A DNA stretch of 64,000 bases, taken from positions 2,803,802 through 2,867,801 of the forward strand of contig NC_053142.1 in the NCBI RefSeq assembly GCF_016808335.1, written 5' to 3'. The position numbers and the translations under genes were made by a program. Positions within the stretch are counted from its first letter, which is position 1, and every line of letters begins with the position of its first letter. Below the pieces are notes generated by a model. That model made no database searches, had not been told where the DNA came from, and was given only the letters and a program-made list of their open reading frames with translations. This document shows positions 46,980-60,212 of the stretch, one piece after another. The DNA comes from Panicum virgatum. Lineage: Eukaryota > Streptophyta > Magnoliopsida > Poales > Poaceae.

Positions 46980-49900
46980 TGTGGCGGAACCACCCAAAAC
47001 TACTGGGCCCGGGTGCACTGATCTTCGTTGCTAAGCAACTTTGACCCAATTTGGCACTCACCGGTAGTTCCTCGAGTGAAGCCTCGATAAAAGCCACGCT
47101 ATTCCAGGATCAGCAGACAACACTCACACGAAGGTGAGCCCAGAGATTACAACACAAACCATTTCATACATCTCAGAGTGATTGCAGCGGAAAGAAAATT
47201 TATTACAAACCATGTTCAGACTAGCGAAGTACTACGGAGTTCCAACTCCTCAAATTATTCAAGTCTCAAAGTTCAGCGGAAGCATTAAAAGATAACTAAC
47301 GAAATAACGTGATGCATCGGTAAAGCCCGTACGAATGCGTCACTCAGCGGGAGGGTGATTAGCACCAGCTGAAGGGCCATCCCACTCAACAGACCAACCC
47401 GGAGGCAGAGTGCAAGGCCAAGTAAGACTCGCAAACAGATCTTCAAAGTTAGTACCTGAAAAACAGTGCCACAAGCAAGGCTGAGTATACTATTACTCAG
47501 CAAGACTGACCCGTCTCCGGATATAACATAGTCCGGTAACTAGACATGCAAGGCTTTTTGGTTGGTGGGGTTTGTTTGCCAAAAAATGCCGCTAAGTGTT
47601 GATCCTTATTTTCAGATTTTATCTAGCCATCTTCTAGTTGGATTAACCATTCTAATTTGCATCTAACTCTACACAAACATGGTAGAGCAATCATTTAATC
47701 AACCAGCAGTATTATCATCATCATATTCCACTTGTTACTCTATGTGACCGAAATCATTAAGCAATCTCATGCCGTGAGAGGCGGACGATTCTGAATCGAA
47801 TTTCAACCTGGCCAGGGGAACCTAGACCACACGCATGGGGATCGACTTCGCTCCCGCCCACGCTACTTTTCCCCTTTCTTTCCAGTCCGTGGATCCGGAA
47901 CACCCTCCCCGACTACAGAGTCCGACCACTCTGCACCCGTACGTCGCGACATAAAAATAAACCCTACTTCTACCAGGAGGGTGCGAGATCGTTCCACTCG
48001 CCGGTCCAATCAGGTACTTAAGCTTACCGATTACCATATTTCTCGGTATGTGACTAGTACTTTCAAACGCTTAGCGAAATGAGCCACACACCGCGACCTT
48101 AGCCATTTTTGACTACACCAGCGGGGTATCACAAGTACACAACCCCGCCCGTTGTCCTTACATTTCAACAGGAATTAAAGTCGGTACAATTCCTATTTGC
48201 TCGCGAGGGGCAGGAAACCACTCGACTTCTACCGTACTTATTTAGCATGGCAACTAGTCGATAAAAAGATCCGGTATCAAACATAGGTTCCTATGGATCA
48301 TGCATCTAGGGTTTTCGATCAACGCCTAGAGAACTCAAATGCAGAAAACCAACTATTACCATACATTAATAAATAGATAGCAGAATGATAATTCAAAAAA
48401 AAAATAGTGGGATTATGCTCCGGGGCTTGCCTTCTTGGGCACTGTCTGGTAGAAAAGCTTCTGGGGCTTGGCCCAGGTCTTGGGACAAGTTAGTACAGTT
48501 CAGATTAACCTCCTGCTCCGCACGAGAGTCCGCGGGCACCAGTTCGTAGTCTCCGTCCGCGAGGTTAACCGTTTCTATATGCAATGCAAGATTTTGAGTT
48601 ATTCAGGGATATAATTTCTTTCCTTCACGATAAAGTTGTAGTCCATGAAAGTTAATTTAGTAATGATTTCACATTTCATTGCATGGGCAATCGTTTATAG
48701 AGTAGCAAACATAACTACGGTTATTCATGAATGAGTGGGGTTTTGGGTTTTCATTTTTAATTTCAACACATAGCATGCTTTCATTATTCCTTAACAACAC
48801 AACTACTAAAAAGCTAGTGATGAAACACTAAAGTAACTCAGATTCAAACTTGAACATTCAGGGTATAAATTTCAGCATCTACCATAGAGCAAGAACTATA
48901 ACTATTCATGCAAATGGATTACTCTAGTTACTTCATCTTTTTGTACAGAATGTTCAACATGGATTCTGGGTGCTACAAATTTTATGCAAGCAACTTCAAA
49001 GCATAAACTCAGTACTGAAATTTTTCCAGATTTTATACAGTTATATAGCAGAGGTGATAAAAAGATTAAAAACAGCAAGCCATCAACAAAGATTAAATCT
49101 ACAGAAAGTTTTACTAAGTATTTGGTTCTCAAATTTTTACCAGAGACTAGTCCTGAGTTAAACATACTCCAGAAAATTTTTCAAGATTTAACTCACTATG
49201 ATAAATTAGTTATTCAGTTAACTTAACATGAGTTTGCATAAATTTCTCAAGATGCATTTGACCAGTATTGCATCTGAACTTTTTATCACAGGTAGAACAT
49301 ACTCTAAACAAGATCATGCCCAAAAATAATGATCAGAAACATTGTAGATTACTCAGAACAAAAATAGTAAATCTAGCCCTAAGATGCTAAGCATGATTAT
49401 TCACCAAAGCAAAACTCAGTAAATGCAGCTCAAAATTCTTAGACAGGAACACAGAGCTAAAAAGAGACTCCAGAAATAAACATGTATTTTTCTGAGCATA
49501 AGAACTATATATAAGGAATTAAGTTGATAAGAAAAGCATAAATCATGGTATATAGCAAATGAATTCTAATAAATCTTAAATTTAGGTATTAACAGTGTTT
49601 TAGTCTTACATGCACGCAGTAAAAATTCCAGGGCAAGTTCATGTGCATATTTTCCAGAATTAAATCGAGAAAGCTAACAACAGATTAGAGAATCTTGATT
49701 GTTCCAACATGATAACTGTTTTGGGTTGGTGTCATCTTTTTACTGTGATATTAAAATTCCATTAGTGATAACATATCCAAAAATCAAGGTCATTTGATGG
49801 GTAGAACTTCATGAACATGCATAAGGTGGTTTTCTTATTCTTTTCCCTAGATTAAATTCGGCTGAGTTTCTGCAAATGTGAATGTTACAAAATTTGTAGA

Positions 49901-51378
49901 TTTTGTTACAAGGATTCCAGATCAGTTGAGTTTGCATTTTTCTGATTTTTCTGTGATTTGTTTCGCATTTTAGAAGTTCACTGGTATACACTGTAAAACT
50001 TGCAGAGACACCCTTGAACGGAAAAAAGAAATTACAACCGGGGTCCTTCGCCGGCCTTCTCCGCCGTGGCATCTTGCCGGTGGTGTTCTGCGGTGCAGGG
50101 CTTACCGGGGCTGCCACGGGGAGGCGCGTGGGGGAGAAAGGATCGAGGAACACCTACCCTGGTCGACGTTCGAGCGTTTGGAGCACAGGTTCAAGCTCGT
50201 CGGCGTTGATGGCGGGTCGGTTGTTCGGTTCGCCGGCGCTGGAGGCGAAGGAGGGCTCGGGGTAGGGGAACAAGGCGCGCACGAGCACCGCGTGAGCTCG
50301 TGGATGCTTTCTGGGGTAGCTGTCGGGCTCGGTCTTCCCCGGAGCTGGCCGGTCCGCGGTGAGCCTGAGCTCGCCGGCGGCGGCGCAAAAGGGGAACGGC
50401 TTCGGGAGGGGGTTTGGATTCGATTCCACGCGCGTGGAGCTTAACTGGGAGGTGGCGAAGCTCCTGCGGTGGTCGGAGGGGGCAATGTGGGGCTGGGCTA
50501 GCCGGTCCGCGCGAGCTGGATCTCGGCGGCCATGGCGGAGCGGCGGGAGGAGGAAGAAGAGGGAGAAGGGGCGCAACTGTGGGGTGCTGGGGGTCTTTAT
50601 AGGCCAAGGAGCTCCTGGGAGAGGAATGCAGTGACTGGGGGCGGTTGATTTGGTCCTGGGCGACTCGACGGCGAGCGGGCGGAGGAGGCAGCGGCGCTGC
50701 GCCGGCCGGGGTGTCGTGGCGACTCGGGAGCGGCCTGGGACGCGTGTGCGCGCGAGGAGGTGCCAAGGGGCGGGCCAGGTGGCGTGGAGAGGTTTCCCCG
50801 GGTCCATTTGGCCGCGGTGCGCGCGGTGGACGAAGTCCACCGGCGGCGTACGGCGGGCGGCGGGCGAAACAGAGCCAGCCGGGAGAGAGAGATGGAGATG
50901 GGGGCTCTTTTGCGATTTCTGAAATTTCCAGGGACCTCTCGGTAAACTAAAATTATCTCCTAATTGGAGGGCTCAAATGGGAAAGTGTTGAATACCATTT
51001 TTGCATAACTTTTCAAGATCTACAACTTTTGTGTTATGCAAATTTTCGTTTGAAACTCACATTTGAACTATTGGTTCATTTACATATTTGCACAAAAGGA
51101 CTTCAGTTTTAATCAGTTTTTGACTTGATTTTGGCTGAAGTTCAATTGAGCACATGTCAATTGAAATACCTCTCATGAGCCAACAAAAATTTTGTGCACA
51201 TTTTTGAATTAAAATTTTAGTAGTTTTTTCACTCCTTTCTCTTTTTCCTTTAATTTCTTTTGTATGATTTGTATTTTATTTGGTCCTTTCTCTTTGAATT
51301 AGTTTCCCAAATTTTTCTTTTAACTTTAACTAAGGTGTATTGATTGGATTTAAAAGTATTGACACCTGAGGTGTCACA
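46980..51378 (-). repeat. Tekay-2 5' LTR (4399 bp)
   Basis: Near-identical partner of 35094-39489. The TATA box (complement TATAAAG) at 50595-50601 should start the element's minus-strand transcript near 50570. About 3.6 kb of R-U5 therefore precedes the PBS. The 228-residue ORF at 50154-50840 is GC-rich composition, not a gene. Confidence 0.97.
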
Positions 51379-53091
51379 GCTGCGGGTGAGTGTCAACATA
51401 AACCAGACGAGCCCGAGTCCAGGGTAAGTACCAGGTGAGGTAAGCTCTAAAGGAGCTGTCTGTGTGTGGTCCTGTTGGATGGACCAAGTGCTCGTCTTCC
51501 TATTCCCATTGGTCCACCCACGGCTGTATCTTGGTGAGCTAATCATCAGAGCACGGCAAGCCACTCCTTGACAACCTACAAAAGTGGACCACGAAGAATC
51601 ATTAGATTCGACATGAATATACGAGCCAAGTTCATTCATAATTACCTGTGGTCCTGGCGACTGACACGCTCCAACGCGGTGGGCTCCGGAAACTCCTGGC
51701 GCTGCCCAAACTGTCTCCTGACTCTCCAGGGGCAATATGCCTCAACCGCAATGTCATAAACCAGGACGGCTGTAGTAAGCCACAGGCTCGCATTCACGGA
51801 AGCAGTGCGAAGACAGGCCTGCTGGTGCACGGGTAGCCACAGCCTCTGGGCTGTAAGGCTCCCAGACAACGTCCTCGGGCGTCAGCATGTCGAGCTTCGA
51901 AAACAAACTCAGGATATGCGCGTCTAACCTGCGCATGCGCCCAGGACCTCTGCATTCCGAATAAGTAAAATTAAAAGTGCGCTAATGCATCATGTAACAA
52001 TTAATAATAAAATTAGATTTGTTGCGAACGTACCTGACGCCAGATCCAGATAGTTACCATAGTGGGCCTGTCGTCCTCCTCGTCATCGTACATGGCCCCG
52101 TGGTAAGGCTCGTGGCTGACCATGGGCCGACCAACGGCTAGCCTCTCGTACGACCAAAGCTGTAGCAGTAGTGGGCACCCTGCCAGGATAGCGTTCCCAT
52201 GTGTCTTCATGCAGCCGTCGCAGAGTCCACGGTAAGTGGCTGCAAGTACCGCCTCACCCCAGCTGTAGGGCGGTACGTCCTCGTCCCCATCCACAATCTC
52301 CCGTGCATACGGAAGGAGAATCCTATCGACCGAGTTGCCATGAGTGTTGTTGAACATGATGTAACCAAACAACCAAAGTAGGTACGCCTCCAGCGATCTG
52401 GTCACACTGTACTCGTCGGCATCCGCAGCCAACAGGGCAGGCTGCATAAACAATTAAGATTAATGGTTTCAACTGACAATGGAACATGTGAATTGTAATA
52501 ATTAAATTTAAATATGGAATGAATACATACTGTAAACTGTAGGAACCAGGTCTTCGAAGGACCTGCTGCTCGCGGGTGCGGGTTGATCGGACCTGCTTCT
52601 TCCACGCGGTCAACCAGGGCAAAACGGGCCTCCAGGTCATCCTTCCACGAGGCCGCCACCACACGCGGACCTACAGCCTCCCCGACGATAGGGAGGCCGA
52701 GGAGGTAGGCCACGTCCTGCAGCGTAGGAGTCCTCTCCCCACACGGGAGGTGGAACGTGTGTGTCTCCGGCCTCCATCTGTCAACGAGCGCCGTCAAGAG
52801 GGATCGGTCGAGCTGAATAGGCCCACCCTCAACAAGACGGCTCAGAGTCAGTAGACCGGCCTCACATAACCTGCAATAAACAAAATTGTCGAAACAAAGG
52901 AATACCGATGAATACATATGTGATAAACAATAATATTTCATTACATACCTGTCACACCAATCATGGTGTATAGAGATCGCCTCCCCGGGTGGACGAGGAC
53001 GTAGCACCTCTAGGGCTCGGTGCTCAACTGCTGCAAAGTAAGACCTGTGGCTCGAGTCGATAACTGGGTCTAGCAAGGAGTCCATCTCCAT
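51379..53091 (-). pseudogene. Plant mobile domain (PMD) gene, 5' part, interrupted by Tekay-2
   Basis: Minus-strand exons by inspection: 53091-52949 (start MEMDSLLDPVIDS; donor GACAG|GTATG); from 52870 (LCEAGLLTLSRL, HTFHLPCGERTPTLQDVAYL, LGLPIVGEAVG) to about 52530; about 52445-52033 (YLLWLFGYIMFNN, LLPYAREIVDG, WGEAVLAATYRGLCDG, GCPLLLQLWSYERL). Then about 51950-51648 (YCPWRVRRQFG; donor CACAG|GTAATT) and about 51567 down to the Tekay-2 junction (YLTWYLPWTRARLVYVDTHP). The THTFHLPCGE-TPTLQDV and GCPLLLQLW-YERL blocks are hallmarks of the PMD/MAIN-like family, known both as transposon genes and as domesticated host genes. No stop or frameshift is seen up to the insertion. Function in transposition is unknown. 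Confidence 0.85.
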
Positions 53092-53129
53092 ACCTGCATT
53101 CAAAAATATATGAGAACACATAGGTACAT

Positions 53130-53362
53130 ATATGTTTCATACAAACTGGACGCGTAATATTTATACATTACAGATAGGTTCGATACAAACTCCACGCACG
53201 ATTACTATATATTACAGATAGGTTCGATACAAACTCCACGCACGATATTTATACATTACAGATATGTTCCATACAAACTAGACGCACGATATTTATACAT
53301 TACAGATATGTTCCATACAAACTGGACGCACGATTACTACATATTACAAATATGTTCGATAC
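53130..53362. repeat. 44-bp tandem repeat between PMD and transposase
   Basis: About five imperfect copies of ATTACAGATAKGTTCGATAC-AAACTSSACGCACGAT with a period of about 44 bases. It fills the gap between the PMD start and the transposase stop, where the PMD promoter would lie. Confidence 0.85.
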
Positions 53363-53371
53363 AATTGTGGA

Positions 53372-56013
53372 TCATGACACCGAATGCCTTCCACGAGCAA
53401 TTCTCGCCGATGGTCGTCTGAACGTAGGAGGTGCTCCATCTCTGGGATTTCCGGAAGGACCGACGTCAGCAACATCATGAAGTGCATTCTGAGGACACTT
53501 CTTGTAGTTGTGACCCAATGCTCCACATTGGCTGCAACGCTTTTGTGCCTTGCTTGCTTCGGACTCGTCCATACCATTCCGAATACGACGTGTCTGACGG
53601 CGGCCTTTGCCTTTCTTAGTGGCTAGATCAGGAATAAACATCTTATTCTCATTTTCCTGAATGAAAGGTCCCACTATTCCAATCCCGTATACCTCATGTC
53701 TCCAGGTGGATACAACTGCTTCCTTGCTGAAGTAAGGTGAAACAAATACTCCTGGCTGCAACCCAGACTCTGCACATGCCGCAATGAGATGCGAGCATGG
53801 CAAATGCAATAACTTAGGCTTCATGCAAGAGCAGAAGGCATTGCCATCTACTGTAATCAAACTCTTCTATACCACCCTATCTCTACGGATACCACGACCA
53901 GTTCTATCCTTGCATAGAATCTCAAATCTATGCTCCATTGTATCTGTCGATATGACGCGGTGCAGTTTGGCCTTTTCAATCTTCTCTTGCATATATTGTG
54001 TCACTCTTGTGCAAAACTGAATTTGGGAGTTGCTGATGTTTATGCTTGCAGCCATGTAACGCTCTCTGAAATACTTCATGCACCCATACATGATGAACTC
54101 AACAATTCCCACAAGAGGAAAGGCACGACAAAAACGCATAACCATATTGAAACACTCTGCATGGTTCGTTGTCTGAATACCATACAGTATTTCGTTGGTA
54201 TCATAAAGGAATGACCATTTCTCCTTAGGTGCACCTCGAATCCAGTGTGAAAATGGCTTCTCAATTGAATCCCTAGCCTCTGCAGCCTGACTCGTGCCTG
54301 TTCCTGATGCCCTTACCTTCACTAGCTCTGCAGTAAACTGATCAAGCATCTGTCATAATGCATTGAATTGTCTCTGTTGATTTTGGGTGCACAACCTCTT
54401 AAACAGGTTCTTAAGATCCTTGTTCTTGAAGTGGTCATAGAAGTTTGCACCATATTCCTAATGCACCACCTATTTTGGACATCGGGCCTAAGGGAGGCGT
54501 TGTCGCAGTTCCACGTTGCAATTTTAGTATTGATTGCAGCAGACCTGCATGCTATCACTAATAAGACAACACATCTGGACGTGCAGCAACAACATGAACA
54601 TTCACTCGTTCAAGGAACCAATACCAACTTTCTAAGTTCTCATTCTCAAGAAATACAAATGCGAGCGGAACTATTTGGTTGTTGCAATCCTACCCCCGAT
54701 TGCGGTGAGTATCTGACCTTTATACCTTCCAGTCAGAAAATGTGCCATCAATGCAGATCACCGGAAGACAAAACTAAAATGCTCTAACACAATCACCTAT
54801 GCAAAAGAAGGCTCGTTGCATAATTCTTTGCCCCCTAGTCACGGCTGGTACGAGGTATGTGTCATAAAAGCTTTCAGGATTTCTAGCAGCAACCTGGGAT
54901 AACATACGAGGTAGGTTATCATATGAATGCCTCGTATGTGCTGAACCGCATCTCGAACACCCTTGTTTAGCCCGCCATGCTTCAAATAACTAATGGTGTA
55001 CTGGTAAGATCTGCTCAATGTGTCGAACAATCATTTTGGCTCATAATTTAGGTTGTCCATAATCAACCCATATATTTGCTTGGCAACAAAGTCGCATGAT
55101 ATATTGCGATGCGAGGGAAGAACTTCTGACAGCAAATAAGTGTGCTCTGTCACAATGGAACATTTCCAGTTCGACTTCCATTTTTCCTTGAATGCATGTA
55201 CTCGCCATGGACATCCATCATTCACACACTTCACCTCATATTCCTTTACTGCCAGACTTTACGACTCTGGAATTCCTCGTTTCAATGATATTGCCCATAG
55301 TCTCATAGCATCTTTTACGGCTTCAATGTTGGATATGTTGCACCTTGCACTACCTCGTTCCCTCTGTACTCCCACTCCTGATTTCGTACGTCTTCTGCGA
55401 CATGACTGCCAAAACTATGCTCCTTCCACTCTTTTGGCAATGAGTACTGCTCGTCATCAATGAGCCCTCATATTCTTCCATCTCTATTGCGGTTTGGTCT
55501 TCTGCCTCCATCTCGTCCACATGCTATGTATCATCTCTCCCTCATCAGCAAGGCCTTGTGGTCCCATGTTTTGGTTCTTTATCTCTCTGATTCATCTTGC
55601 TCAACATAATTGGTCTCTCTTCGAATACTCGGAGTTGCTTGATCTGCATCAGGTTGGATTTCATTTTGTGTCCTTTCTCTTCCCCGGATTTGAACAAGAA
55701 TGGCCAGAGGCCACCCACGCTCTAGAGCTGCTTGCATGTACTTCTGCCAGTCATCAGTGCTGTGTACTATCATCAATTCCCATAAATCACTTTCTACCTC
55801 CCAATTAACAAGAGACTGGACGGTCATCACATGTGTCAACGGATCAACACGGAACCCACACTGCAGCCACTTACATATGGAACCAAAACTCCTTTTCAAA
55901 GGTTTATCTATGGCGCTAGATGTGCACTTAAAGGCAGAAAGGTCTACTTCATTTGGCCCATACAAAACATTGTAGTCACCATAAAATACTTGAAACTGCA
56001 TCTTGCTCGACAT
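53372..56013 (-). pseudogene. MURA-type MULE transposase (several frameshifts and stops)
   Basis: N-terminal region from ATG 56013 (MSSKMQFQVFYGDYN), then a MuDR-type DNA-binding segment (CPWRVHAFKEKWKSNWKC, near 55205). A catalytic-domain start follows (PVICIDGTF near 54740; NNQIVPLAFVF and ESWYWFLERV near 54620-54680, in another frame). Next come a conserved C-terminal half (TTNHAECFNMV), a SWIM zinc finger (FCSCMKPKLLHLPCSHLIAAC near 53800) and a CCHC knuckle (CSQCGALGHNYKKC). Extra bases shift the frame near 54738 (T run) and near 54690, with further breaks near 54560. Stops lie near 55031, 54839 and 53864. It would cut and join at the TIRs but is now dead. The start follows an acceptor-like ATACAG, matching the TIR exon donor. 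Confidence 0.9.
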
Positions 56014-56379
56014 ATCTGTATATCACAGAATACTTATCGAGTTATACTCTTTACTTCACTACCTTATTCAATAATCCGTAAAAACTAAGTATGGAATTCA
56101 ACTACAACGTATAAGTATTCATAACTACGTGATGACACTCAAATTCTATACTGCATATGCCAAATTCTATTCTAAATCGTAATTAATTTATAAACACGTC
56201 TCTAATAGTACTGCAATTGTAATAATAAGTGCGTAGTACTAATTTTCTAAACTAATTTACTACTACGTAACTAAAGTATCATTAAACTCCTACTTAAATG
56301 GTTCTACTATAGCACTAATTAAATTAAATTACTCTACAATACCAATGGAAAAATACATAAACTAAATGTACTAACCTGC
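56014..56379 (-). other. Presumed 5' UTR intron of the transposase gene
   Basis: AT-rich. The minus strand goes from GATCTGCAG|GTTAGTAC (56376/56375) in the right TIR to ATACAG just before ATG 56013. No coding signal. Confidence 0.55.
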
Positions 56380-56811
56380 AGATCACAAGTGCGGAATCCG
56401 GCAAGGCTTCGCCGCTTTCTTTCTCCTCACCCCTCTCTTTTTTTCTGGATTTTTGGTGGAATTTTCGGGCTCAAATGAGGAGGGAATGGGGGTCGGATGC
56501 TTATATAGGGGGTATAGCCCGGTCGCCCGTGGGGGGGGGGGGGGGGACAGGCCCCCCTGTCGTGCCTGTGGGCGGGGGCCACCGGTCGCCCGAGGGGGGG
56601 CGACAGGCCCCCCTGTCGCCCGTTGGGAGGGGGCGACAGGCCCCCCTTTTATTTTTTTTTCCAACCATGGTTGCAAATTTGAAGAAAAAAAAAATTACAT
56701 CTAGAGCCTGTCGCCCCCCATAGGGCGACCGGGGATAGTTTTGAAATTTTTCAAAACGGACATATATTTTTGAAATTTTGATTTTTTTTAAATATAAAAA
56801 GAAAAGAACGC
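56380..56811 (-). repeat. MULE right terminal inverted repeat with promoter and 5' UTR exon
   Basis: Counterpart of 30916-31235. It is longer because of extra GTCGCCC/GGGCGAC units and a run of 18 G near 56531. A TATA box reads inward (complement CTATATAA, 56501-56509). The exon shares GAGAGGGGTGAGGAG and ends at CTGCAG|GTTAGT. Confidence 0.88.
56515..56730. repeat. GTCGCCC/GGGCGAC palindromic minisatellite in the TIR
   Basis: At least four units of the form GTCGCCC-spacer-GGGCGACAGG separated by C runs. The left TIR has two units (31010-31095). Very G-rich on the plus strand. Confidence 0.8.
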
Positions 56812-57411
56812 GCGGGCTTGGGTTAGGGTTTTTTAGCCCGGAGCTCGGGTCAGGCTTGGGCCAGTAGAAAAACAGGTTGGGTTTCTTCCAACCCGGCCTG
56901 AACGTGGCTCGGCCCGAGATATGATCAGGTATAGTGTGGTCTGCTGAAATTGGAGATACTAGCGTGCCCTGCTCTGTTGAAATCAATGTATTGCGATGAT
57001 TTTTTTAGATATCTATCTAGGTGCTTTGATCTAAAGTTTGACTATTTATCGATTTGACAATGGCATTGCCGTTTTGACATTATATATTTGTTGGATGTTC
57101 CTCCTGCATATTATCCTGGATATATATGAAGTATTCAAACATCAGTAACTTATTTCTATTCTGAACATACCATCCTGATGTATTTTCATAGCAGATTTCC
57201 ATCGTTTTCCGTTTTGCATAACCTGAAATTTCTGGGAAATGTTCATGCGCTACCACTTTTAAAGTCTTCCAGTTTTTAGAAGGAAATGCTTTTGTTAATA
57301 TTTATATATATACATTGCTAGAGATTAGTTACATACTTGAATTTTAATCTGTTTTCAAGTGAATGCTCGTGCGGTAGTGCTAGAGAGAAAAATGAAAAAG
57401 AAAAGGGATAA

Positions 57412-57450
57412 GAGGGGCCCATGGGCCGCGGGCCCATAAAACTGTGGGCC
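57412..57450 (+). promoter_or_regulatory. Site II-like GGCCCA cluster in the kinase promoter
   Basis: GGGGCCCATGGGCC, GCGGGCCCATAAAACT and GTGGGCC lie within 40 bases, about 190-220 upstream of the ATG. TGGGCC/GGCCCA (site II) elements bind TCP factors and are common in promoters of plant genes for ribosomal and mitochondrial proteins. No TATA box is clear. The hAT-2 end lies about 480 bases further upstream. Confidence 0.55.
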
Positions 57451-57633
57451 TCAATTAACTCTGATGAGAGCTTGTGTTGTGCTTCAGGGAAATAGATAGA
57501 CAGAGAAAAGAAGAGAAACGGAACGAGAAAAAGAGGGGAGGAGCCAGAGGAGGAAACGAGGAAGGAGGAGACGGCAGCCACCGAGCGAAAACTGGAAGGG
57601 GAAGAGCTCCACTAGCGCGTGCGTTGCGAGGAG

Positions 57634-60212
<2,579 letters not shown>

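Larger units (their letters stand above)
35094..51378 (-). mobile_element. Tekay-2: nearly intact 16.3 kb Ty3/gypsy chromovirus
   Basis: Complete element with a perfect 5-bp TSD GCTGC (35089-35093; 51379-51383). Minus-strand order: 5' LTR (51378-46980), PBS, structured leader, ORF0, gag-pol with chromodomain, PPT, 3' LTR (39489-35094). The LTRs show about 17 substitutions and 9 small indels over 4.4 kb by eye. At the often used grass rate of 1.3e-8 per site per year this is on the order of 0.15 million years. The only coding defect I see is one nonsense codon in pol. It interrupts the PMD exon of the MULE. Confidence 0.97.
30916..56811 (-). mobile_element. Mutator-like element (MULE) with PMD and GRF genes, split by Tekay-2
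   Basis: Long TIRs (about 30916-31235 and 56380-56811) are flanked by a perfect 9-bp TSD GCGGGCTTG (30907-30915; 56812-56820), the size expected for Mutator elements. Outermost bases are GGGATTTTTTC and (complement) GCGTTCTTTTC. Without Tekay-2 the element is about 9.6 kb. Contents: GRF ORF on + (31523-32112), GRF ORF on - (33306-32600), PMD gene on - (53091 to 34279, interrupted), MURA-type transposase on - (56013-53372, broken). The transposase decay means it can no longer move itself. Confidence 0.92.
29950..56934. mobile_element. hAT-2: hAT-like element carrying the MULE
   Basis: The left end CTAGTCCTGATCATGAGCC and right end (complement) CTATACCTGATCATATC match at 12 of the first 14 bases. 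Subterminal CCCGAACC/GGCCCGAG-type motifs follow at both ends (29970-30130; 56820-56915). Without the MULE the element is about 1.1 kb (29950-30915 plus 56821-56934), too short for a transposase, so it is non-autonomous. It includes a GC-rich segment (30190-30440). No convincing 8-bp TSD was seen, so the exact ends carry a few bases of doubt. Confidence 0.6.

Noticed and set aside
50154..50840. 228-residue minus-strand ORF, its partner at 38266-38688 and overlapping ORFs on the other strand
   Set aside because: They lie in the GC-rich block of the Tekay-2 LTRs, are open in several frames at once, are low in complexity (Pro/Arg/Ala) and are broken between the two LTR copies.
53130..53362. Regular spaced repeats as a CRISPR-like array
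   Set aside because: Units are contiguous with no unique spacers; a plant tandem repeat.
29942..56942. 8-bp TSD for hAT-2
   Set aside because: Flanks (ATAAGGTC and TGTGGTCT for the best end choice) do not match well enough; left unassigned.
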